64,000 nt of DNA, taken from NCBI RefSeq assembly GCF_000014425.1, contig NC_008530.1:62001-126000 (forward strand). The letters run 5' to 3'. Below, one piece after another: positions 43,164 through 51,589 of this stretch. How positions within the stretch are numbered: the stretch's first letter is position 1; each line of letters starts with the position of its first letter. Under the pieces are notes generated by a model. It saw only the letters and a list, made by a program, of their open reading frames with translations, was not told where the DNA came from and did no database searches. The stretch is from Lactobacillus gasseri ATCC 33323 = JCM 1131 (lineage in GTDB: Bacteria; Bacillota; Bacilli; Lactobacillales; Lactobacillaceae). Both the position numbers and the translations under genes were made by a program.

Positions 43164-44618
43164 TTATAAAATTGGAGAAAGTAATCTAGAAAAGGCCTGT
43201 TTGAATCGAAGGTAACGAGACCAATTATTGGTGATATCCAACGTTAATTCAGTACAGTTAGCAAGATCTTTTTTAAAAATCTGATTTAATTCCCGGGTAA
43301 TATTTTTATCATAGAAAACAGCATCAGTTTCAAAATTTAGACTATATGAGCGAAAGTCTTGATTCATTGAACCAACTGCTGAAAAGCGTTCATCAACCAT
43401 GACAGTCTTAGCATGAATGAAGCCATTATTATAGACGTAAATTTTTATCCCTTCATGTAATAAGTAGTTCGCATACCACTGAGTAGCGCGGTAAATAAAG
43501 GGATGATCAGGCATTGAAGGGATCATGATTCTGACATCAACACCTGAACGGGCAGCAATAACCCAAGTGGCGATCATTGGATCGTCTGGAACTAGGTAAG
43601 GAGTCTGAATCCAAAGCGTTTTTCTTGCCATCATCATCATTCTAATCATGCCATTGCGTAAGTAAGGGGTAGAAGTATCAGGTCCATCTGACACGATTTG
43701 TGTTGCAACGTCATCTTCAGTTAGCTTATTTTCTTCAATCTTTGGAAAAAGTTTTTCATTAAATGAAATTGTCTCATTTTTATTAGTAACTGAAGCGTTC
43801 CAGTCCATTACAAAACGTTCTTGGAGTAATAGCGAGGCTGAGCCTACAATTCTAAGATGGGTATCGCGCCAGTAACCAAATTTTTTGCTTTTACTTACAT
43901 ATTGGTCACCAACATTGAAGCCACCTGTCCAAGATATTCGGCCATCAACAACGACAATCTTACGGTGAAGGTGATAATTCATCCGATATTTTTTGATCAT
44001 ATTCTGAGCCGTGATAAAAGCTGCCACTTCTCCGCCTAGATCAGTTAAAGGTTTGAACCAAGCCTTTGAAGCACCTGGCGATCCCCACGGATCATAAATC
44101 AATCTTATTTTTACGCCTTCACGAGCTTTTTTGATTAATAAATTGAGAAACTGATTTCCTAAATCATCATTCATGAAGGAATAATATTCAACATTGATTG
44201 TTTCCTTAGCCTGATTAATGTCTTTAAAAAGAGCTTTAAATTTCTCTTCTCCATCGGTATAGAAACTAATTTTATTGTTTTTAGAAAGCGGGGAATCATG
44301 TTTAAAGTTAAAATAATCAATTAAAATTTTAGCTTCTTTAGAAGTATCTGTTGGCCCAGTATCTTTAGGGATACGCGGAATCATTTTATTTACTTTGTTT
44401 AAGCCAATGTGTTTTTGATTATTAATTGCAAAAAGGTTTTCTTGTGATAATCCACGTCCAATAAAACCGTAAAGAATAAAGCCGAGCACAGGAAAAATAA
44501 GTAAAATAATTAGCCAGGCCCAAGAGGTAGCGACTGATCTTTTTCTGTGGAACACTACATAAAAGGCTAAAAGTGTGTTAACTGCCCAAAGAAGTGTCCA
44601 AAATTCATTTGAAAAAAT
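43164..44618 (-). CDS. cls: Cardiolipin synthase (phospholipase D family), apparent ATT start
   Basis: A membrane cardiolipin synthase joining two phosphatidylglycerols. Two N-terminal helices precede two HKD motifs: HLHRKIVVVDGRISWTGGFN and FIHAKTVMVDERFSAVGSMN. The first ordinary start codon in frame is GTG at 44555, which would cut off the first helix (FWTLLWAVNTLLAFYVVF). The frame is open up to a stop at 44634-44636, and no ATG, GTG or TTG lies in between, but a strong GGGGAGGG site sits seven bases before ATT at 44618. Starting there gives 484 residues, the usual length. I infer ATT initiation. Confidence 0.88.
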   Translation of the reverse strand: MFSNEFWTLLWAVNTLLAFYVVFHRKRSVATSWAWLIILLIFPVLGFILYGFIGRGLSQENLFAINNQKHIGLNKVNKMIPRIPKDTGPTDTSKEAKILIDYFNFKHDSPLSKNNKISFYTDGEEKFKALFKDINQAKETINVEYYSFMNDDLGNQFLNLLIKKAREGVKIRLIYDPWGSPGASKAWFKPLTDLGGEVAAFITAQNMIKKYRMNYHLHRKIVVVDGRISWTGGFNVGDQYVSKSKKFGYWRDTHLRIVGSASLLLQERFVMDWNASVTNKNETISFNEKLFPKIEENKLTEDDVATQIVSDGPDTSTPYLRNGMIRMMMMARKTLWIQTPYLVPDDPMIATWVIAARSGVDVRIMIPSMPDHPFIYRATQWYANYLLHEGIKIYVYNNGFIHAKTVMVDERFSAVGSMNQDFRSYSLNFETDAVFYDKNITRELNQIFKKDLANCTELTLDITNNWSRYLRFKQAFSRLLSPIL

Positions 44619-44638
44619 AATTATCCCTCCCCGTTAAC

Positions 44639-45346
44639 TCAGTTATTATCGTCGTTATGTCCTCCAAAAATAAGAAGAAGTCTAAATAATTGTAGCATGC
44701 TTGTTAAAACTGCTGCGACATAGGTTAAGGCTGCCGCAAACAACACTTTGCGTGCCATTGGCATCTCTTGTGGCGATAAAATAGCCCCATTATTTAACAT
44801 CCTTAGCGCACGATGTGAAGCATTAAATTCAACTGGTAAAGTTACTACCTGAAAAAGAAGGACTAGTGCAAAGCACCAAATACCAATTTTAATCAAGGTT
44901 TGATTCATCCCTAAGACTAGTCCTAGAAGAATTAATGGCATTGATAAATTAGAACCAAGAGAAACAATTGGCACTAAGGCAGAACGCATACGCATTGGTG
45001 CATAGTTGCTAGCATCTTGTAAGGCATGTCCGACTTCATGTGCTGCTACACCAACCGCAGCAATAGAAGAAGAGTTATAAACAGACTGCGAAAGGCTGAG
45101 AACTTTATTAGTAGGATTGTAATTATCAGTTAAGTTCCCGGCAACTTCGCGAATTTCAACTTCATATAAACCAGCTTGGTCTAGAATGTAACGAGCGGCT
45201 ACTTTACCAGTGTAATTACCTTGATTTTGAATTTGATCATAGCGATTAAAAGTCGAATTAACGTTCATTGAGGCCCAGCCAGAAATTGCTACACCTAAAA
45301 TAATCATCCAAAAATATGGGTCATAGAAAAATGGCATATAGTACAT
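44639..45346 (-). CDS. Zinc metallopeptidase, YugP family
   Basis: A 235-residue membrane peptidase with an N-terminal helix, the zinc motif AAHEVGHALQDASNY near residue 106, helices at about 125-175 and a C-terminal helix. The catalytic pattern HEXXH is intact. Substrate unknown. It lies 20 bases upstream of cls on the same strand and is probably cotranscribed with it. Confidence 0.9.
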   Translation of the reverse strand: MYYMPFFYDPYFWMIILGVAISGWASMNVNSTFNRYDQIQNQGNYTGKVAARYILDQAGLYEVEIREVAGNLTDNYNPTNKVLSLSQSVYNSSSIAAVGVAAHEVGHALQDASNYAPMRMRSALVPIVSLGSNLSMPLILLGLVLGMNQTLIKIGIWCFALVLLFQVVTLPVEFNASHRALRMLNNGAILSPQEMPMARKVLFAAALTYVAAVLTSMLQLFRLLLIFGGHNDDNN

Positions 45347-45369
45347 AACGATTTTCTTTCTTTATAAAA

Positions 45370-46293
45370 TTAATCAGTTAACTTCAAAAACTTATTGATA
45401 ATATTAATTACAAAAGGATTATCATGTAGAACACTATGTTCAGCTGCATTCCCGCGAACTTCGATTTCTTGGAAGGTGTGGGCAACAGGAGCAAGAATAT
45501 AGCGAATTGATTTAGCAGAAACAACAGAAATAAACCTATCTGTATTAGTTTCATCTAAGATATTTCCATAAATATTTAAAACAGAAATATTGGGATTAAA
45601 GCGACGCTGATTAAATAGCATACCTAAATAGGAAATACTCATCAGAATAGGACGTCCTTTTTCATTGAGACGATTAACATTAGGTAAATCGCCTAAATAC
45701 ATTACTCCATCAAAGGGCCCAGCAATTAAAGCGCAATGGTCTAAGTGAGGAAAGTTTTTTCTCAAGCTTGTTTTCATTTCAACCTTTACTACTGAAGGTG
45801 CACCTAGAGAATGGGCGACCGCACTATATTTCTTGAAATGGTATCTCTTACTTAAGTAAGACAAGGCCGTGCGTAAGTAATAGGAACTTGCATAAACACC
45901 AGCAATTCGGTCTTTAAAAACTAATTGAACGATGGGCTGTGGATCAGCTGTCCAAGTTCCTTCCAAAATAAAATTACCAAAGGGATCGATTGTAACTTTA
46001 AGAAATTTATCTGTTCCTTTTGCCTTGCAAGCAGCATGAACCATTTTGTTAGTTGTATAATCGCCTCCGCGAAAACCGTGTACGTAAAAAATTGGTGTTT
46101 GCGTAATTGTAGAAGCTTTTTCTGTTGTTGAACTATCTTCAACTTTACGTTTGTGCATTCTGAGTAGCCAGCGTGTAGGAGTAAAGGTAGCCATTAAACC
46201 TAAAAAAGTCATTCTTGCAATGCTAGGTTCTTTATTTTTATGTTTATTATTCTTTTCAACTTCTTCGCTATATCGTTTTTGAATAAAAAACAC
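45370..46293 (-). CDS. Alpha/beta hydrolase, DUF915 family
   Basis: A 307-residue protein with GTG start (GGGAGG upstream). A short amphipathic or membrane segment (MTFLGLMATFTPTRWLL) is followed by the hydrolase core: oxyanion YVHGFRGGDYTTNKMV, nucleophile VAHSLGAPS, and the late His in GNAAEHSVLHDN. DUF915 members are surface-linked lipase-like proteins in lactobacilli; substrate unknown. It sits 23 bases upstream of the zinc peptidase gene. Confidence 0.88.
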   Translation of the reverse strand: MFFIQKRYSEEVEKNNKHKNKEPSIARMTFLGLMATFTPTRWLLRMHKRKVEDSSTTEKASTITQTPIFYVHGFRGGDYTTNKMVHAACKAKGTDKFLKVTIDPFGNFILEGTWTADPQPIVQLVFKDRIAGVYASSYYLRTALSYLSKRYHFKKYSAVAHSLGAPSVVKVEMKTSLRKNFPHLDHCALIAGPFDGVMYLGDLPNVNRLNEKGRPILMSISYLGMLFNQRRFNPNISVLNIYGNILDETNTDRFISVVSAKSIRYILAPVAHTFQEIEVRGNAAEHSVLHDNPFVINIINKFLKLTD

Positions 46294-46376
46294 ACTACAT
46301 CCTCCCTTCGTATTAATTTTAGCGTTAAAATTATTCTAACATTTTATCAGCTAGAGCAGATAAGAAAGGAACATTT

Positions 46377-47132
46377 ATGAAATACTATGCAGTAAAAAAA
46401 GGTCGTACACCTGGTGTTTACCGGACATGGGAAGATGCTAAAAAACAAGTTGATGGCTTCTCCGGTGCCGAATATAAGTCTTTTGAAAAGATAACTGATG
46501 CGACTGAGTATTTAGACTGGAATAAGGAAACGCAACCAGATATTGTTAAAGAAGATTCCTTAAGCAATGCGATTAAGAAAATCCAAGCTGCTAAGATCGT
46601 GCCCCAGGCTAAAAAGAAAAAAATAAAAAAGACTAGTTCTAATAATCCAGCTGACTATTTTGCAACTATTTATACAGATGGTGGATCACGAAATACTGGT
46701 GTGCATAAAGGGGGACATGTTAATAAAACTGATAAAGCAGCGTGGGCTTATTTAATTGAATGGCAAGGTGGTCGCACTTATGGTTCGGGCGGAGAATTTG
46801 GCGCCACAAACAATAAGATGGAATTATTGGGGCTAATTAATGCTTTAGAGAAATTACTTGAGTTGAAGTTTAATGATAAACATCTTTTATTTGTTTTAGA
46901 TTCACAATATGTTTTAAATGGAATTAATAAGCACTGGATTGAGGGATGGAAGAAACGTGGCTGGAAACGAGCAAATGGTCCTTTAATCAATGCTTCCGAA
47001 TGGAAAAAACTAGATAGTTTACTAGGTCATTTTTCGGATAGTACTTTTAGCTGGACCAAGGGACATGCTGATAACGAGGGCAATGTTTTTGTGGACCATG
47101 AACTAAATCGTTATATGGATAAAATGAAGTAG
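46377..47132 (+). CDS. rnhA: Ribonuclease HI with N-terminal hybrid-binding domain
   Basis: A 251-residue enzyme. The N-terminal RNA/DNA hybrid-binding (viroplasmin-like) domain is MKYYAVKKGRTPGVYRTWEDAKKQV to about residue 45. A Lys-rich linker follows to 95. The RNase H domain has the catalytic acids in IYTDGGS, NNKMELLGL, LDSQYV and GHADNEGNVFVD. It removes RNA from hybrids during replication. AAGAAAGGA precedes the ATG. Confidence 0.95.
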   Translation: MKYYAVKKGRTPGVYRTWEDAKKQVDGFSGAEYKSFEKITDATEYLDWNKETQPDIVKEDSLSNAIKKIQAAKIVPQAKKKKIKKTSSNNPADYFATIYTDGGSRNTGVHKGGHVNKTDKAAWAYLIEWQGGRTYGSGGEFGATNNKMELLGLINALEKLLELKFNDKHLLFVLDSQYVLNGINKHWIEGWKKRGWKRANGPLINASEWKKLDSLLGHFSDSTFSWTKGHADNEGNVFVDHELNRYMDKMK

Positions 47133-47149
47133 TAATCTGCTTGATAAAC

Positions 47150-47180
47150 AAAAAAGTCTGCAAATTGCAGACTTTTTTAA
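47150..47180 (+). terminator. Terminator after rnhA
   Basis: AAAAAAGTCTGCA pairs with TGCAGACTTTTTT around AAT. Very strong; symmetrical. Confidence 0.92.
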
Positions 47181-47198
47181 TGCACTTTTTTTAGTAGT

Positions 47199-47285
47199 TG
47201 CTATAATAATAATTGAAAGACTAGAACGCACGCAGGTACTAGTTTTGACGACGGAGACGGCTATTTTAAGCCGTCTTTTTCTTTT
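47199..47285 (+). ncRNA. Candidate small RNA with own promoter and terminator
   Basis: An extended -10 (TG-C-TATAAT, 47199-47207) lies after the rnhA terminator. About 12 bases later begins a stretch with two hairpins: ACTAG (47220-47224) with CTAGT (47239-47243), and AGACGGCT (47255-47262) with AGCCGTCT (47269-47276), the second followed by TTTTTCTTTT. The T tract is only on the plus strand, so it cannot serve the minus-strand gene beyond. The expected RNA is about 70 bases and has no open frame. Class not recognised. Confidence 0.5.
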
Positions 47286-47291
47286 AATTTT

Positions 47292-48260
47292 TTAGTTTAA
47301 GACAATGACACCGCCAAAGATACTTCTAAACCAGCTAACGATTGAATCAATTAATTTTTGGAACCAGTTACGAGTTTCAGGTGTATTAAATTTTGAAAAG
47401 ATATTCTTAGCACCAGATTGAATTTGGTCTGCCAGTTGGCCAGCTTGTTGCTGGAAGTTTTTGTCTTTTAAAGCACCAGAATTTTTAATCTTAATTAAGA
47501 CATTAATAATTTGTTCTTTTTGATTATTAGTAATGGTGTCGCCTAGGTGGTTAATGTTAATTTGATTGTTAACGATATCTCTAATTTGGCTATCGGAAAT
47601 ATTTTGTCCCTGTTTAGCCATTTCTTTTTTTGCACCAGCTACGGCATTGTTTAATTGAGCGTCAGAATAGCCATCTTTTCCCTTATTTTGGCTAGTAATC
47701 TTACTTAAGGTATTCATTTCAGTTTGTGCTGCATTAATTTGATTTTGATTTAAAGAATTGCCATTTTTAGCATAGGCAGCATAAACACCAGCTAGAGCAC
47801 CTGACCCATCAATTGGCGTAGCAGAAGTGACGTAAATGTCCGCGTCAGAAATACCAGCAGTTAAAGCGGCATTTTTGTACTGGTTAGCAGTAATAGTTGT
47901 AATGTTATTGTGACCATTATAAGGTAAAATGTGAACATTAATCCCGCTACCAGAGCTAGTTTTTTGGATCATAGCGCTAGACCAAACACCTGAATTATTA
48001 GTGAAGTCATAGCCAGAAGGATTAAGATATTTTACAAGATCTGCGCCAGTAATAGTGATGGTGGTATAATTACTACCATTTAAGGACTGCGTTAAAGTAT
48101 CAATTGTCCCCTGTTTTTGAGAAGAGGTAAGGGATGTACCTAAAGTTACGACAGGAGTGTCATTTTCATTTGCCTTAACTGTTTTAGTATTACTAATAGC
48201 AGTTAATCCTAAGATTCCGCTTGTTAAGATAGCGACAAGCGCGGTTAGTATTTTTTTCAT
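47292..48260 (-). CDS. Secreted DUF1002-family protein
   Basis: A 322-residue protein with a Sec signal peptide (KILTALVAILTSGILGLTAISNTKTVKAN). The DUF1002 core carries VVTLGTSLTSSQKQGTIDTL, the conserved IQKTSSGSGINVHILP and ADIYVTSATPIDGSGALAGVYAAY. The C-terminus is amphipathic/hydrophobic (WFQKLIDSIVSWFRSIFGG). It may be surface-associated. The function of DUF1002 is unknown. TAAGGAGAAAATTTT precedes the ATG. Confidence 0.9.
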   Translation of the reverse strand: MKKILTALVAILTSGILGLTAISNTKTVKANENDTPVVTLGTSLTSSQKQGTIDTLTQSLNGSNYTTITITGADLVKYLNPSGYDFTNNSGVWSSAMIQKTSSGSGINVHILPYNGHNNITTITANQYKNAALTAGISDADIYVTSATPIDGSGALAGVYAAYAKNGNSLNQNQINAAQTEMNTLSKITSQNKGKDGYSDAQLNNAVAGAKKEMAKQGQNISDSQIRDIVNNQININHLGDTITNNQKEQIINVLIKIKNSGALKDKNFQQQAGQLADQIQSGAKNIFSKFNTPETRNWFQKLIDSIVSWFRSIFGGVIVLN

Positions 48261-48387
48261 AATAAAATTTTCTCCTTATGAATAAAATATACTCAATGTG
48301 ATGGCTATATTATAACCTAAATAGCTAACTGAATTATGTAAATAAGTATTAAGATGCTATAATCATAAGCAAAAGGAGGCAGACGCT

Positions 48388-49218
48388 GTGTTACGCCAGC
48401 CAATGTTAACGGTAATTATGCCTGTCTACAATATGGAAAAATATTTAGGCCGGGCACTAGAAGCTTTAGCAAAACAAAAAGATAAAAATTTTAAATTATT
48501 GATTGTTAATGACGGATCAAAAGATAAAACTCGCGAAGTAGCGGAAGGGTATCGTGATCGGTTTCTTTATTTTGACATTATTAATAAAAAGAATGGAGGC
48601 CTTTCTGATGCTAGAAACGTTGGAATGGCTCATGTAACTACTCCATATTTTACTTTTCATGATGGGGATGACTGGGTTGATCCTGGCTATACTGCATATT
48701 TTGTAAGAGCATTTGATGAGCATCCAGATGTAGATATTGTTTCTTGTGGTTTTTGGATTGATTCAGAAAAAAGACATGAGAGTCATCCAGTAGGAAATAA
48801 GCAAAGCGGTGGTTTAATCGACAAGAGAGAAGCTTATTTGAAGATGACGAATGTCTTTGGCTCGCCTGTAAAGGGGTATACCTGGAATAAAGGATATAAA
48901 ATTAGCGTCGTTAAAAAATATCATTTGCGTTTTGTGGAAGATTTAGCCTTTATGGAAGATCAAATCTTCAACGTTAAATACGTATCGTTGACTAATGGTT
49001 TTTACTATAGTTCAACCCCGTATTATCATTATTGGCAACGTGCTGATAGTATGGTGCATGATCTTAATCCTAAAAAAATACCAGATAATTTCCGAGCTAA
49101 TTATCGTGTATGGCACCAAATTATTAAAAGCTTGATGGCGGAGCGTGAAGCCCAAAAAGAAAATAAAAAGGTTGCAAAAAAAGCATCTTTAAGTGATTTA
49201 GATCATCAAGATTTATAA
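48388..49218 (+). CDS. Family 2 glycosyltransferase
   Basis: A 276-residue soluble GT2. It opens with LTVIMPVYNMEKYLGRALEAL, has LIVNDGSKDKT, the NGGLSDARNVG block and DXD-type DGDD at FHDGDDWVDPG, and the base-containing FVEDLAFMEDQIFN near residue 190. Probably transfers a sugar to a cell-surface glycan or glycolipid. GTG start, preceded by AAAAGGAGG. The alpha/beta hydrolase gene follows after 24 bases. Acceptor unknown. Confidence 0.88.
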   Translation: MLRQPMLTVIMPVYNMEKYLGRALEALAKQKDKNFKLLIVNDGSKDKTREVAEGYRDRFLYFDIINKKNGGLSDARNVGMAHVTTPYFTFHDGDDWVDPGYTAYFVRAFDEHPDVDIVSCGFWIDSEKRHESHPVGNKQSGGLIDKREAYLKMTNVFGSPVKGYTWNKGYKISVVKKYHLRFVEDLAFMEDQIFNVKYVSLTNGFYYSSTPYYHYWQRADSMVHDLNPKKIPDNFRANYRVWHQIIKSLMAEREAQKENKKVAKKASLSDLDHQDL

Positions 49219-49242
49219 GAATTTACAGCTAAAGGAATTGGT

Positions 49243-49905
49243 ATGAAAGTAAAAGTTAATGGGGTTGAAATTTACTATCAGAAATTAGGTAAAGGACATC
49301 CCTTAATTTTGTTACATGGACATCACCAAGATGGTGGAATCTTCGATAAATTAGTTGCGCCGCTTTCTCTCTATTACACAGTTGTGGTCCCCGATATGCG
49401 AGGCCATGGTTTAAGTGAAGGAGAAGCAAGCGAGCATTATCAAACTGAAGTTGAAGATTTACGGGCTTTTATTAGCGCGCTTAAACTTGAAAAGCCTTAT
49501 ATCTTAGGCTTTGGTTCGGGAGGCTTAGTTGCTCTTTCTTTGGCCGCTCAAGCACCAGAATTAGTTTCTAAAATAATTGTTGCTGGTACTTACGTTAATG
49601 GAAACGGCGTGAATGCAAAGCACATTGCGGCTAATACCATTCGAGGCTTTTTTAAGGGAGATCGTGACAGCAAAGTAGCTTTAAGAGAGAGTCATATTCC
49701 TGTTGAAACGTTAAAGCGAATTAAGACGCCGACCTTATGTGTAGTAGGTGAAAAGGATTGGGTTAAAGTTGAACATGTTCGTTGGTACAGTCAATTGCTT
49801 CCTAATTGTCGTTTAGTTTTAATGCCTCGTCAGACGCATTATAGTTATGTTGTTCATAGTTTAAAATTATTAGATTTAATTAAAGATTTTTGTAAAGAGA
49901 GCTAA
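49243..49905 (+). CDS. Alpha/beta fold hydrolase
   Basis: A 220-residue hydrolase. Oxyanion LLHGHHQDGG near 25, the strand PDMRGHGLSEG, the nucleophile elbow GFGSGGLVAL (Ser near 91), the Asp in VVGEKDWV and the His in RQTHYSYV. It is shorter than typical members, lacking most of the cap. Substrate unknown. The stop codon lies within a terminator stem. Confidence 0.85.
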   Translation: MKVKVNGVEIYYQKLGKGHPLILLHGHHQDGGIFDKLVAPLSLYYTVVVPDMRGHGLSEGEASEHYQTEVEDLRAFISALKLEKPYILGFGSGGLVALSLAAQAPELVSKIIVAGTYVNGNGVNAKHIAANTIRGFFKGDRDSKVALRESHIPVETLKRIKTPTLCVVGEKDWVKVEHVRWYSQLLPNCRLVLMPRQTHYSYVVHSLKLLDLIKDFCKES

Positions 49906-49926
49906 AAAAGTAGCGCTCTTTTTCTT
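49895..49926 (+). terminator. Terminator overlapping the hydrolase stop codon
   Basis: AAGAGAGCT pairs with AGCGCTCTT (one mismatch) around AAAAAAGT, followed by T. Confidence 0.65.
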
Positions 49927-49993
49927 TTTGATCTAAAAATTCGATAGAATTAATATGTAAATGGAAATTAATAGATAGCAGAAGGTTAGAACA

Positions 49994-50356
49994 ATGACAA
50001 AAATAGTGGTTCAAGGAATGAATGGCGAGATGTCTGTAGATGATGACAAAATTAAGATTAAGCATACTGCGCCTTTATTTCCAGGTAAACGAGAAGTAAC
50101 ATTAGACATTCACAGTTTACAAGCTGTTGTATATAAAAAAGCGCACATCTTAATTAATGGTTTTTTAAAATTAGTTCCTAAGGGAGATAATCCCATGCTT
50201 TATCAAACGGCTAGTTTACACCAAATGGGAAAAGATGAATTGGCAATTGTTTTGAGAGCTTTTGAAAATACCAATCCTAAAGATGCAGAGCATTTTTATA
50301 ATTATGTCGTTGGTCGCTTAAATCAGATTAAAGCAGCAGAAAATAATCAGTTATAA
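49994..50356 (+). CDS. Conserved hypothetical protein with PH-like/DUF4429-type fold
   Basis: A 120-residue protein beginning KIVVQGMNGEMSVDDDKIKIKHT, with the beta-rich pattern (LDIHSLQAVVYKKAHILINGFLKLV) of PH-like DUF4429/YokE domains and a C-terminal helix (DAEHFYNYVVGRLNQIKAAE). No membrane segment or catalytic motif. Function unknown. It lies upstream of prs with its own ribosome site (GAAGGT). Confidence 0.65.
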   Translation: MTKIVVQGMNGEMSVDDDKIKIKHTAPLFPGKREVTLDIHSLQAVVYKKAHILINGFLKLVPKGDNPMLYQTASLHQMGKDELAIVLRAFENTNPKDAEHFYNYVVGRLNQIKAAENNQL

Positions 50357-50439
50357 TCTATAGCTAGAAAAGTAGAGCAAAACGGGAATTTTTAGTTATA
50401 ATAAAACTAGCTGTTAATTTTACAAGGAAGGGCAAATTG

Positions 50440-51429
50440 ATGAATAAAGAAGAATTGCACGAAATGTTGCACCCAATGAAATTAATCGGTCTTGGTGGAA
50501 ATCAAGCTTTAGCAGAGAGAATTGCGTCAGCTTTGGACAAGCCATTGTTAGAGACTGCTGTTCAACACTTTAGTGATGGAGAAATTCAAGTTAACATTAC
50601 AGAAAGTGTCAGAGGCTGTGATGTCTACGTAATTCAATCTATTCAAGATCCAGTAAACGAAAACTTTATGGAATTGATGATTGTATTGGATGCTTTACAC
50701 CGTGCATCTGCTCACTCTGTTAACGTAGTAATTCCTTATATGGCATATTCACGTCAAGATACTAAGAATCGTTCACGTGAACCAATCACTGCTAAATTAT
50801 TAGCTAACTTGCTTCAATTGACTGATATTGATGACTTGATTGCTGTTGACTTACATGCCTCACAAATTCAAGGCTTCTACAATATTCCAGTTGACCACTT
50901 GCACGCTATGCCAATCTTAGCTCAATACTTCTTAGATAACGGTATTGCAAGCAAGGATGATGATGATGTAGTAGTTGTTTCTCCAGACCACTCTGGTGCA
51001 AAACTTGCACGTACTTTTGGTTCATATTTTGATGCACCAATTGCAATTGTTGACCAACGTGGAGCACGCTATGATGCAGAAGCTCATGATATGATCGGAG
51101 ACGTCAAGGATAAGACTGTTATTATCGTTGACGACTTAATTGATACTGGTTCTAGAATTGCTTCTTCAACTAAGTCAGTTTTAGCTGCTGGAGCTAAGAA
51201 AGTTTATGTTGCCGCAACTCATGCTTTGCTTTCTCAAAATGCAATTGATGTCTTAAACGAATTACCAGTTGAACAAATTGTTGTAACTGATACCATCAAG
51301 CACAAGAAGTATCCAGATAGAATGGTTCGTTTATCTGTTGCACGTTTACTTGCCAAGGGTATTGATTACATTTACAACGATAAATCAATCCACCAAATCT
51401 TTGATGAACAAAACAGAATTCAAGGATAG
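50440..51429 (+). CDS. prs: Ribose-phosphate pyrophosphokinase
   Basis: About 329 residues from the ATG at 50440 (AAGGAAGGG upstream; the TTG one codon before is less likely). The loops are intact: the flexible loop SRQDTKNRSREPITAK, the metal/ATP His region DLHASQIQGFYNIPVDHL, and the PRPP motif VIIVDDLIDTGSRI. It makes PRPP from ribose 5-phosphate and ATP for nucleotide, His and Trp synthesis. Many lactobacilli have a second prs; only this one is in the window. Confidence 0.96.
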   Translation: MNKEELHEMLHPMKLIGLGGNQALAERIASALDKPLLETAVQHFSDGEIQVNITESVRGCDVYVIQSIQDPVNENFMELMIVLDALHRASAHSVNVVIPYMAYSRQDTKNRSREPITAKLLANLLQLTDIDDLIAVDLHASQIQGFYNIPVDHLHAMPILAQYFLDNGIASKDDDDVVVVSPDHSGAKLARTFGSYFDAPIAIVDQRGARYDAEAHDMIGDVKDKTVIIVDDLIDTGSRIASSTKSVLAAGAKKVYVAATHALLSQNAIDVLNELPVEQIVVTDTIKHKKYPDRMVRLSVARLLAKGIDYIYNDKSIHQIFDEQNRIQG

Positions 51430-51454
51430 TTTACATTAAATTTTAATATTTTAT

Positions 51455-51500
51455 AAAAAGGCTGAAGCTTAGTATTGTACTAGTTTTCGGCCCTTTTTTT
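51455..51500 (+). terminator. Terminator after prs
   Basis: AAAAGGCTGAA... pairs imperfectly with ...TTCGGCCCTTTT, with an inner AGTA/TACT stem, followed by T. Confidence 0.65.
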
Positions 51501-51589
51501 ATCTAAAATAAATACTATACATTATTGAACATCCATCAATATTAAGATAATATTAAATGAAAATTAGCTAAAAGATCAAGGTGGATAAA

